Below, piece by piece: positions 8,249 through 15,413 of a stretch of DNA of 40,945 bases. Position 1 is the stretch's first letter. Every line of letters starts with the position of its first letter. The stretch comes from Solirubrobacter taibaiensis. Lineage in GTDB: Bacteria > Actinomycetota > Thermoleophilia > Solirubrobacterales > Solirubrobacteraceae. A program made the position numbers and the translations under genes. The DNA lies in the NCBI GenBank assembly GCA_027587225.1, contig JAPDDQ010000058.1:1-40945 (forward strand). The letters run 5' to 3'. The notes under the pieces are model-generated. The model was not told the origin of the DNA, ran no database searches, and saw only the letters and a program-made list of their open reading frames with translations.

Positions 8249-8346
8249 TCATCTCTTTAGGCGCTCCGACGAGGGCGATTCGGCGGAGCTGCGCCGAAAA
8301 CGGCGAGTCGGGAAGGTGCGCGAACGGGGTCGCGTCACGAAGATCG
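8249..8346. other. Structured intergenic stretch between two palindromic repeats
   Basis: About 98 bp with no gene. It contains an imperfect inverted repeat at roughly 8267-8312: outer CCGAC/GTCGG and inner TTCGGCG/CGCCGAA around an AGCT-like centre. It is flanked by two CCTAAAGGGG-type palindromes in the same orientation, so the 8226-8375 block may be one composite element. Open frames crossing it only translate the repeats (reading LKGSDPF) and are not taken as genes. Confidence 0.5.
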
Positions 8347-8375
8347 AACCTAAAGGGGTCAGACCCCTTTAGGTT
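8347..8375. repeat. Palindromic repeat copy 2 (perfect 14-bp arms)
   Basis: Arm AACCTAAAGGGGTC, a single central A, then the exact reverse complement: a 29-bp near-perfect palindrome. It lies 53 bp past the PHP-glycosyltransferase stop on the minus strand, so it could act as a transcription terminator or as a REP-type element. The absence of a T run and the recurrence of the same core elsewhere favour a repeat family. Confidence 0.88.
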
Positions 8376-8428
8376 GGGGCGGGTCGGTGTGGGTGGTGCC
8401 GGGTCGGGTGGGGCGGTGGTGCTTCGGG

Positions 8429-10675
8429 TCATGCCGCGCGGACCTGTCCGGTCGCGGCGGCGCGGGTGGCGAGGGCTCGCATCCAGCCCGCGCCGAGGGC
8501 GGCCAGGGAGGCCTCCCAAGTTCGTTCGCGCACGGCGGCCAGGCCGCCGCGGGCGAGGCGCTCGCGGGCGCGGGGCGAGGCGGCGAGGCCGGCGACGGCG
8601 TCCGCCAGGGCACTGGCGCTCGCCGGGCAGAGCATGCCGGTGCGGCCGGAGTCGATCAGCTCGGCGGGGCCGCCCGCCGCCACGGCGACGACGGGCAGCC
8701 CGGAGGCCTGTGCCTCCAGCACCACCTGCCCGAAGGTGTCCGTCTGCGAGCAGAAGAGGAAGAGGTCCGAGTCGGCGTAGGCGCGGGCCAGCGCGTCGCC
8801 CTCCAGCCAGCCGAGGAACGTCCCGGCCGAGCCGAGCCGCGCCTGCAGCGTGTTCTCCTCTGGCCCGCCGCCGGCGAGCACGAGCTCCAGCCGCGGGTCA
8901 CGCGCGCGGGCCGCGAGGAACGCGTCCGCCAGCAGGTCGACGCCCTTCTCCTTCGTCAGACGCCCGGCGTACAGCACCCGGACGCGGCCATCCGCTTCCC
9001 GCGCGCGCAGCGCCGGCGAGAAGCGCTCGACGTCCACGCCGCGGTCCCAGCGCCCGATCGCCTCCACGCCCATCGAGGCGAGCCGCTCGTCGCTCACCCG
9101 CGACGGCGACAAGACGACGTCGCAGCCGCCGTAGAAGGCGGTCAACGCCGCCTCCATCGCGAAGCCGAGCTTGGCATCGCCGCTGCGCAACGCCGTATAG
9201 GCGCTCAATTCCGTGTGGTAGGAGCCGGCGATCGGCAGCCCGAGCACGCGCCCGATCAGGGTGGACGCAACGCCTGCCGGCCCGGGCGCGCAGACGTGCA
9301 GCACGTCGTAACGGCCCTCGCTCAGCACCTCGACCACGGCGGGCAGCGACGGCACGCCCACCCGCATCCCGGCGTAGAACGGGACGTCGACCTCGGCCAC
9401 CGCGGACAACCGACGGTCCACGTGCGGGTCGGTGCCGATGACCTCGACCTCGAAGCCGGGCACGCCACGTTCGCGGATCTCGTCCAGGGTGTGCGTGACG
9501 CCGTGCATCGAGCCGATGCCGTCGGCGACCAGCGCCACCCGCAGCGGCTCGCCGTCACGGCGCGCCAGCTTGCTCTTCTCGCGCCCGAGGAAGGCCGCGG
9601 CGGGCGCGTAGGGAATGGCGGCGACGCACGCGGTGAAGACGTCCTCGGCGGCCGCATCGAGCTCGCCGGGAGCCGCGATCGCCCGCGCCACCGCGCGCTC
9701 GAGCCCGCGCTCGTGGCACCGCCGCGCGCGCCGCTCCAGCGCGGCGTGCGAGAACCCGTCGGACTGGAGGAGGGCGAGCAGGTCACGCTCGCTCAGGCGC
9801 AGATCGACCGCGTCGAGCCACGCGCGCAGCAGGGCCCGGCCGTCCTCGGGACAGAGGTCGGCGGCCATCTGGCCGCTGCGGGCATCGCCCTCCGTCATCA
9901 CGCGCTCGACCATCTTCAGGACCGCGCTCGGGTCCGGTGCGACGGTCGAATCGCCGCGCCCCAGCGCGCGTACGGCAAGCGCCATCGCCGCGTGCGCCCA
10001 CTTGGCGGCGGAGCCCTGCTCGCCGTGGGCCTCGACGCGGCCGGCGCGGATGTGCGCGAGGAACTCCGCCGGCCCCGGTGCGAACGGCGTCTCCGAATAG
10101 GTGCGGCCGATGTCCACGCCCGCGTGGTCGTCGCTGCCGCCCGTGCCGACACCGCCGTGCGTCTCGACGTAGATCGCGGCGGGGTGGTTGAGCTCGGGAG
10201 CGCGCGAGCCGTTGCGCACCTCCCACACGTCGAACAGCTGCGCGAGGCGGCGCCGGTGGCGCGGCTGCAGCGGCGCCTCGACGGCGTAGAACGGGTGCGC
10301 CAGAGAGCACGTGATCTCGTTCGAGTGCAGGTACTCGGCGACGACCTCGACGTCGTCCGCGTGCGCCTGCAGCCACTCGTGGTCGTCGGGCGTGATGCCG
10401 AGGCACAAGATGTGCACGGCCTGCGGCTCACCGCGGAACTTGGCGGTGAGCTCTTCGGATATGAACACGTCCGGCCGGTCGGCGATCGCCAGCACGCCGT
10501 CGATCGTGTCGTGATCGGTGATCGTGACGAAGTCCATCCCGCGGCGCTTGGCCAGCGAGTAGACCTCCTCAGGCGGCGTCGCGCACTCCGGCAGGCCCAG
10601 AGCGCGCTGGACGCCCAGCTTCGACACCTCGGATGCCGTCGAGTGGCAGTGGAGGTCCGCGCGGCTGGTGTTCAT
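8429..10675 (-). CDS. PHP-domain / GT4 glycosyltransferase fusion
   Basis: A 748-residue fusion. ATG at 10675 is chosen because it starts MNTSRADLHCHST, placing the PHP motif at once; a TTG at 10717 is the alternative. The N-terminal PHP metal-dependent phosphoesterase has all expected motifs: DLHCHST (HxH), TITDHDTIDG (DHD), SLAHPFY (AHP) and GTGGSDDHAG (SDDH). The C-terminal GT-B domain (about 376-735) opens LRVALVADGIGSMHGVTHT, has LYAGRLTKEKGVDLLADA, and has QTDTFGQVVLEAQASGLP, where Asp replaces the first Glu of the E-x7-E signature. Such fusions suggest that one protein transfers a sugar and hydrolyses a phosphoester on the same substrate, which is inference. It faces the GH31 gene across 113 bp. 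No signal peptide. Confidence 0.9.
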   Translation of the reverse strand: MNTSRADLHCHSTASEVSKLGVQRALGLPECATPPEEVYSLAKRRGMDFVTITDHDTIDGVLAIADRPDVFISEELTAKFRGEPQAVHILCLGITPDDHEWLQAHADDVEVVAEYLHSNEITCSLAHPFYAVEAPLQPRHRRRLAQLFDVWEVRNGSRAPELNHPAAIYVETHGGVGTGGSDDHAGVDIGRTYSETPFAPGPAEFLAHIRAGRVEAHGEQGSAAKWAHAAMALAVRALGRGDSTVAPDPSAVLKMVERVMTEGDARSGQMAADLCPEDGRALLRAWLDAVDLRLSERDLLALLQSDGFSHAALERRARRCHERGLERAVARAIAAPGELDAAAEDVFTACVAAIPYAPAAAFLGREKSKLARRDGEPLRVALVADGIGSMHGVTHTLDEIRERGVPGFEVEVIGTDPHVDRRLSAVAEVDVPFYAGMRVGVPSLPAVVEVLSEGRYDVLHVCAPGPAGVASTLIGRVLGLPIAGSYHTELSAYTALRSGDAKLGFAMEAALTAFYGGCDVVLSPSRVSDERLASMGVEAIGRWDRGVDVERFSPALRAREADGRVRVLYAGRLTKEKGVDLLADAFLAARARDPRLELVLAGGGPEENTLQARLGSAGTFLGWLEGDALARAYADSDLFLFCSQTDTFGQVVLEAQASGLPVVAVAAGGPAELIDSGRTGMLCPASASALADAVAGLAASPRARERLARGGLAAVRERTWEASLAALGAGWMRALATRAAATGQVRAA

Positions 10676-10788
10676 GAGACGCAGGATCGGGCTGCTATGC
10701 AGGCCCTTTGTGATCAAGCCGCGACTATTGCGTGATCGTCCTGTGAACGTCGGTCCGAAGTCGGGCGAGCGCCTCGAAGCTACGCCGC

Positions 10789-12810
10789 GTGAAGCTGCGT
10801 ACGTGGGAAGGCCGCGCGGATGACCAGTTCATCCAGCTGACGGAGGGCATGGTCGCGGAGGAGACGCTCGAGGACCCGGTCGACTCAGCCGACTTCACGG
10901 TCGAGCAGCGCGGACCGCACCACCGCCTCATCACCGCCGCGCCGCGCGGGCACCGCCTCGGCCTTGTCCTCAAGGGCCATCCGGAGCAGCGCTTCATCGG
11001 CCTCGGCGCGCGGCACGGCCTGCATGTCGACCAGGCGGGGCGCCACCTGCAACTCGGCGCCGACCGCGCGTACACCGGCCCGGACTGCCCGCCCGACATG
11101 CTCGACGTCGGCGGCATCCCGCAGGGCGACTACGCGCCGGTGCCGTTCGTGCTGTCCAGTCGCGGCTGGGCGGCGTGGATCGAGAATGACGGCCACGGCG
11201 TGCGCTGCGAGCTCGGCGACGAGGTGATCCTCTCCACCCGCGCCGCCGCCGGCCCGCTGAAGGTCCACCTGTTCACGCACCCGACGCCCGCCGCGCAACT
11301 GCGGGCGTTCCTGCGGTTGACGAACAGCGTCCCGCCCGTGCTGCCCGAGTGGGCCTACGGGTTCTGGAAGAGCCGCGACATCTACCGCCACCAGACGGAG
11401 GCCGAGGCCGAGCACGCCGGCTTCCGCGAGCACGGCATCGCGCTCGACGCGATCGTGCTCGACTCCCCCTGGGCCACGCAATACAACACGTGGGAGTTCA
11501 ACCCGCACCAGTTCCCGGACGCCCCGGGGTACCTCGAACGCCTGCGTGAGGACGGCGTCCGCACCGTGGTCTGGGTCACGCCGTGGGTGAACGTGGACTC
11601 GCGCGAGGGCCAGTACCCGCCGGATGACGCGTCCGCCGCGCTATACCGCCAGCCGGCGCCGAACTACGAGGCCGAGCACTTCGTACGAGGCGCAGATGGC
11701 GAGCCGCTCGTCGCCAAGTGGTGGATGGGCAAGGGCTCCCCCGTCGACTTCACCAGCCCGGCCGCCGAGGTGTGGTGGCGTGAACAGGCCAAGCGCGTGC
11801 TGGCGCTGGGCGTGGAAGGCATCAAGGCCGACGACGGCGAGGGCTGGTACTTCCCGGACGACGTGCGGTTCGCCGACGGCACCAGCGGCGCGCAGGCGGC
11901 GTGGGCGCAAGGCCTCAAGTACCGGCGCAGCATGCAGCGCGCGCTCGACGAGGTGCATCCGGAGACCGGCGTGTTGTTCGGCCGCCCGGGCTGGACTGGG
12001 CAGCAGGCCGTGGGCATCACCTGGGGCGGAGACCAGCCGAGCGACTTCTGGTCGCTGAAGACCTTGGTCGCCGCCACGCTCACCGCGGCCGCGACGGGCT
12101 TCAGCAACTGGTCACACGACGTCGGTGGCTACCTCGGCGAGAAGCTCATGTCCCGCGCGTCGAAAGAGCTGCTCGCCCGCTGGGTGCAGTTCGGCTGCTT
12201 CACGCCGCTCATGCACGCGCACAGCCGGTTCGAGCAGGAGCCGTGGACCTACGACGACGAGCTGCTCGACCTCTACCGCGCCCACGTGCTCCGGCACGAG
12301 CGGCTCGTGCCCTACATCCGCGCCGCCGCGGCCACCGCGCAGCGCTCCGGCCTGCCGGTCATCCGCCCGCTGGCGCTCACCGACCCGGCCGATGTGCGCG
12401 GCTGGTCGATCGCGGACGCCTACGGATTCGGCCCTTCGCTGTGGGTGGCGCCCGTGCTGGAGGACGGCGCGCGCTCCGTGCACGTCGACCTCCCGCGCGG
12501 GGACTGGATCGACGTGCACACCCGTGTCGAGCACGCGGGCGGGGGTGAGATCGACGCCGACGCGCCGCTGGACCGGATCCCGGTCTGGGTCCGGCGCGGC
12601 GCGCTGATCGTCACCTATCCCGCCGAGCACGTCGCCCGCGGGCTGGGGGACACGCCGGAGCACAAGCGCCCACTCGAAGCCACGCTCTGGGGCGAACCAC
12701 GCGGCGGCAGATCGATGGCTCGGCTGGCCGACGGCACGAGGATCCGGTACGACCGCGGCGAATGGACGGTCAGTCCCGCCCGACCGGTGAGTTTCGAAGT
12801 TCGAACCTAG
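10789..12810 (+). CDS. GH31 alpha-glucosidase/alpha-xylosidase family
   Basis: A 673-residue cytosolic glycoside hydrolase starting at GTG 10789. It has an N-terminal beta-sandwich, then the GH31 barrel opening PPVLPEWAYGFWKSRDIY. The nucleophile motif is GIKADDGEGW (Asp348 by position) and the acid/base motif is NWSHDVGGY (Asp444). Substrate-pocket signature VLDSPWATQYNTWEFNP is also present. GH31 enzymes remove alpha-linked glucose or xylose; which one cannot be said. There is no signal peptide. It is followed 9 bp later by a phosphodiester glycosidase, suggesting a shared transcript for glycan turnover. Its stop sits in CGAACCTAG, resembling the edge of the palindromic repeat found at the next gene's end. 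Confidence 0.93.
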   Translation: MKLRTWEGRADDQFIQLTEGMVAEETLEDPVDSADFTVEQRGPHHRLITAAPRGHRLGLVLKGHPEQRFIGLGARHGLHVDQAGRHLQLGADRAYTGPDCPPDMLDVGGIPQGDYAPVPFVLSSRGWAAWIENDGHGVRCELGDEVILSTRAAAGPLKVHLFTHPTPAAQLRAFLRLTNSVPPVLPEWAYGFWKSRDIYRHQTEAEAEHAGFREHGIALDAIVLDSPWATQYNTWEFNPHQFPDAPGYLERLREDGVRTVVWVTPWVNVDSREGQYPPDDASAALYRQPAPNYEAEHFVRGADGEPLVAKWWMGKGSPVDFTSPAAEVWWREQAKRVLALGVEGIKADDGEGWYFPDDVRFADGTSGAQAAWAQGLKYRRSMQRALDEVHPETGVLFGRPGWTGQQAVGITWGGDQPSDFWSLKTLVAATLTAAATGFSNWSHDVGGYLGEKLMSRASKELLARWVQFGCFTPLMHAHSRFEQEPWTYDDELLDLYRAHVLRHERLVPYIRAAAATAQRSGLPVIRPLALTDPADVRGWSIADAYGFGPSLWVAPVLEDGARSVHVDLPRGDWIDVHTRVEHAGGGEIDADAPLDRIPVWVRRGALIVTYPAEHVARGLGDTPEHKRPLEATLWGEPRGGRSMARLADGTRIRYDRGEWTVSPARPVSFEVRT

Positions 12811-12819
12811 CCCAACGGT

Positions 12820-13641
12820 ATGTTCACAACCGGGCGCGGGATCGAGACGATTCTGCAGACCATGGCCCTCGCCACCACAGCCCCGCTCCGGGCGCCTCGC
12901 GCGGGCTCCGCGCGACGGATGCGCCTGGACCTGGAGGACGGAGCCCGGACGACGATCCACGTCGCGGTCCACGACACCGCGGCGACGGAGCTCCGCGTTG
13001 CGGTCCTGCGCGGGCAGGCGAAGCTCGAGGCGTGGTGCGCGGCCAACGGCGTCGAGGAGGCGATCGTCGGTGGGTTCTTCGCCCGGCCGCTCGGCACCCC
13101 GCTCGGCGAGGTCCGCACGCACGGCGTCGCGCGTGAGCATGTGCCCTTCACCGCACCGTTCGATGCCGTTCGCGCCTGCGTGCACGTCGACGGTGGCGTC
13201 GCGGCCATCGCCCCGCGCATGGAGCTCCCGGCCGCGCCGCGCGGCGACCTGCTGCAGGCCGGCCCGCTGCTCGTCCGCGATGGTCGACCGGTCTTCCGCC
13301 GCGAGGAGGACCACGAGGGCTTCCGCGCCGCCAACGGTCAGTTCGACTCCGACATCACCGACGGCCGCTACCCGCGCGCCGCGATCGGGATCGGCGAGGA
13401 CCGCATGTTCGCGGTCGCCGTCGACGGTCGCTCCAAGACCGACGCGGGCCTCACGCTCGAGGAGCTCGCCGCGCTGATGACCGCGCTCGGCGCGCACACC
13501 GCGATGAACCTCGACGGCGGCGGCTCCACGTCGCTGATCAGCGGCGGCCGGCTGCGCAATCGCCCACGGGCCGCGCTCGACACGCCCGAGCCCGGCGGAC
13601 GGCCGGTCTCGACCGCGCTGCTGTTCGTCCCCCGAACCTAA
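12820..13641 (+). CDS. Phosphodiester glycosidase family protein (NAGPA/DUF2233-type)
   Basis: A 273-residue protein of the family that includes the mannose-6-phosphate uncovering enzyme, which removes GlcNAc from a phosphodiester. ATG at 12820 follows the GH31 stop by 9 bp; ATG at 12862 is an equally plausible start. The signature NLDGGGSTSLI lies near residue 230. EEAIVGGFFARPLG and GRYPRAAIGIGED complete the typical pattern. No convincing signal peptide is seen, although relatives are often secreted. Likely roles are in trimming teichoic-acid-like or glycan phosphodiesters; that is inference. The last codons (FVPRT, then TAA) run into the palindromic repeat at 13639, so the repeat supplies the stop. 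Confidence 0.87.
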   Translation: MFTTGRGIETILQTMALATTAPLRAPRAGSARRMRLDLEDGARTTIHVAVHDTAATELRVAVLRGQAKLEAWCAANGVEEAIVGGFFARPLGTPLGEVRTHGVAREHVPFTAPFDAVRACVHVDGGVAAIAPRMELPAAPRGDLLQAGPLLVRDGRPVFRREEDHEGFRAANGQFDSDITDGRYPRAAIGIGEDRMFAVAVDGRSKTDAGLTLEELAALMTALGAHTAMNLDGGGSTSLISGGRLRNRPRAALDTPEPGGRPVSTALLFVPRT

Positions 13642-13659
13642 AGGGGCCTGGCCCCTTTA
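13639..13659. terminator. Palindrome between convergent genes, supplying both stop codons
   Basis: Arms TAAAGGGGCC and GGCCCCTTTA around a single central T. It is the third copy of the CCTAAAGGGG repeat family (CGAACC precedes it, as in copy 2). The left edge is the TAA of the phosphodiester glycosidase and the right edge is the TAA of the minus-strand polymerase gene. It probably works as a bidirectional terminator. Confidence 0.75.
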
Positions 13660-14568
13660 ACTTTCCGCGGCGCGCTTGCGGCGCTTGCCCTCGTGCATCG
13701 CCGCGACGCGGGCGACCGGGATCGCGCGGCCCTCTTCGACGAGTTCGTCGGGGATGGTCTGCGGCGTCGGCAGCGACTCCGTCCACGGGTCGCGCCCGTC
13801 GAGCAGAGCGGGCGCGGTGCGGATCGTGAAGTCGGAGGGGGAGATGCGCTCGAGCTCGTCCCAGCTGATCGGGAACGAGACCGGCACGCCCGGGCGGATG
13901 CGCGGGGAGTAGGCGGCGGCGATCGTCCCGCCACCCGCACGGGTGGAGTCGACGAAGACCTTGCCCTCGCGCCGCTCGACGACGTACTCGACCGTCGCCA
14001 CGGATGGGTCGAGCGCGGCCGCCCGCGCGGCGAGAGCGCGGGTCGCCGCGGCGATCGTCTCGCCGTCGCCCTGGACCGGGACGAAGATGTGGACGCCCTT
14101 GGAGCCGCTCGTCTTGACCGCTCCGGAGAGTCCCGCGGACGACAGCGCCTCGCGGACGAGTTGTGCCGTCTGCGCCACCACCGCGAACTCCGCACCCTCC
14201 GGCGGGTCGAGGTCGAGCACCAGCGGCGGGTCCGGCCACAGCGTCGGGTGGTACTCGACGGCGCGTTGGTTGGCGAACCACTGCAGGGTCCGGCGGTCGT
14301 TGCAGAGCGCGTAGTGGACCTCGCGCTTTGACCGCTCAGCCCAGATGCCCACCGTCTCGATCCAGTCCGGGGCGTTCTTCGGGACGTTCTTCTGCATGAA
14401 CGGGCGCTGCCCCGGTCGCGCTCGCATCACCGAGAGCGGCCGGTCGCGCAACTGCCCGATCAGCTGGTCGGCGACCGCTTCGAGATAGGCGACCAGGTCG
14501 CCCTTCGTCGCGTCGGCGCCGTCGAACAGCGGCTTGTCGAGGCTGGTGAACTCGACTTCGGGCTCCAC
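13657..14568 (-). CDS. Stand-alone LigD-type polymerase domain (PolDom, NHEJ primase-polymerase)
   Basis: A 303-residue archaeo-eukaryotic-primase-type polymerase, taken from GTG 14568. That start follows the SIMPL stop by 10 bp; the longer frame to 14751 is low-complexity shadow of the SIMPL gene. Motifs: EVEFTSLDKPLF at the start, the catalytic DxD in LVLDLDPPEG (Asp119, Asp121), and the nucleotide-binding SGSKGVHIFVP (His160). SFPISWDEL is also typical. PolDom adds ribo- or deoxynucleotides at double-strand breaks with Ku and ligase in non-homologous end joining. Here no Ku, ligase or nuclease domain is adjacent, so it is a stand-alone polymerase, and partners would be elsewhere. Its stop codon is inside the palindrome at 13639-13659. 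Confidence 0.9.
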   Translation of the reverse strand: MEPEVEFTSLDKPLFDGADATKGDLVAYLEAVADQLIGQLRDRPLSVMRARPGQRPFMQKNVPKNAPDWIETVGIWAERSKREVHYALCNDRRTLQWFANQRAVEYHPTLWPDPPLVLDLDPPEGAEFAVVAQTAQLVREALSSAGLSGAVKTSGSKGVHIFVPVQGDGETIAAATRALAARAAALDPSVATVEYVVERREGKVFVDSTRAGGGTIAAAYSPRIRPGVPVSFPISWDELERISPSDFTIRTAPALLDGRDPWTESLPTPQTIPDELVEEGRAIPVARVAAMHEGKRRKRAAES

Positions 14569-14577
14569 CCGCTGGAG

Positions 14578-14588
14578 CCTAAAGGGGC
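14578..14588. repeat. Half copy of the CCTAAAGGGG repeat at a gene end
   Basis: CCTAAAGGGGC, a single arm with no matching second arm. Read on the minus strand it contains the TAG stop of the SIMPL gene (14579-14581). It is the fourth occurrence of this core and the third whose edge forms a stop codon. Confidence 0.6.
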
Positions 14589-15328
14589 GCGGCGTTGAAC
14601 ACCACACGGACCCGTTCGACGAACTGCCGGACGCCGGCGGACACGGTCGTCGGCGCGTCGGCGCTCTCATCGCCGCCACCGGACGTCGGCTGCAACGAGT
14701 TGCTGCTGCCGCCGCTGCCGCCGCCGCCGCTCTCGTCGTCATTGGGCGCAAGCACGACCGATCGCACGCTGACGATCCGCAGGCCCGTCTGCGCGGCCGC
14801 GTCGTCGGCGCGCCGGCGGGCGTCGGCGATCGCCGCGCGGGTCGCGAGCAGGCGGCCCTGCGACGGGTCGGCGAACCCGAACTCCGGGCCTTCGATGTTG
14901 TCGGCTCCCGCGTCGGAGGCCGCGTCGATCAACGCCCCGATCTTGGCCACGTCGCGGACGACGATCACCATGTACTGACGCGCGGTGAAACGCGTGTACG
15001 CCGGGCGGCGCTTGGGCTTGACCCGGCTGCGGTTGGTCGACACCGCCAACGTGCGGATGTCAGACGGGGCCACGCCCGCGGTGGTCGCGGTCTGCACGAT
15101 CGTCCGCGCGATCTTGTTCGCGGCGCTCCTGGCCGCCACCGCCGATCGCGCCCGGCCCTGCACGTACACGGTGAACGACCCGATATCCGGCGCGACAGCG
15201 GCCAGGCCGACGCCATCCGCGGCGATCGTCGGCGCCGCGTCGGGCGTCGGGGTGGGTGTGGGCGTCTGCGCCGCGGCGGGCGCGGCGAGAGCGAGAAAGG
15301 CCATACCGGCAAGTAGTGCGGTGCGCAT
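14579..15328 (-). CDS. Secreted SIMPL-domain (DUF541) protein
   Basis: A 249-residue exported protein. The ATG at 15328 starts a clear signal peptide (MRTALLAGMAFLALAAPAAA), followed by a Thr/Pro linker (TPTPTPTP) and then the SIMPL domain: GSFTVYVQGRARSAVAARS, DIRTLAVSTN, a dipeptide-rich region and GPEFGFADPSQGRLLATRAA. The C-terminal third has a low-complexity Gly/Ser stretch, GGGGSGGSSNS, and ends NAAPL. SIMPL proteins are periplasmic or surface oligomers of unclear function, sometimes tied to oxidative stress. It is transcribed with the polymerase gene (10-bp gap) and is divergent from the glycosyltransferase at 15414. The final codons run into the repeat half-site, so the C-terminus may have been reshaped by its insertion. 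Confidence 0.88.
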   Translation of the reverse strand: MRTALLAGMAFLALAAPAAAQTPTPTPTPDAAPTIAADGVGLAAVAPDIGSFTVYVQGRARSAVAARSAANKIARTIVQTATTAGVAPSDIRTLAVSTNRSRVKPKRRPAYTRFTARQYMVIVVRDVAKIGALIDAASDAGADNIEGPEFGFADPSQGRLLATRAAIADARRRADDAAAQTGLRIVSVRSVVLAPNDDESGGGGSGGSSNSLQPTSGGGDESADAPTTVSAGVRQFVERVRVVFNAAPL

Positions 15329-15355
15329 GGCGGCGCTCTACCCGCCGGTTCAATG

Positions 15356-15377
15356 TTCAAGCATCCCTGCCCTTGAA
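15356..15377. promoter_or_regulatory. Inverted repeat in the divergent promoter region (possible operator)
   Basis: TTCAAG and CTTGAA flank a 10-bp spacer in the 85-bp gap between the divergent SIMPL and glycosyltransferase genes. Another TTCAA lies just upstream. The position suits a regulator site for either gene; no regulator is identified. Confidence 0.3.
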
Positions 15378-15413
15378 TGAAGGCAACGCTCCGCCGGGTA
15401 TGGTCACAGCGCG

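Noticed and set aside
8208..8519. A 103-codon minus-strand frame between the two glycosyltransferase genes
   Set aside because: It translates the palindromic repeats (LKGSDPF twice) and part of the neighbour, so it is a repeat artefact.
6961..9441. An 826-codon plus-strand frame across the glycan cluster
   Set aside because: It lies opposite clear minus-strand glycosyltransferase and deacetylase-like genes with intact motifs and has only low-complexity Arg/Pro-rich sequence.
8387..10735. A 782-codon plus-strand frame opposite the PHP-glycosyltransferase
   Set aside because: Shadow frame; all motifs (HxH, DHD, SDDH) lie on the minus strand.
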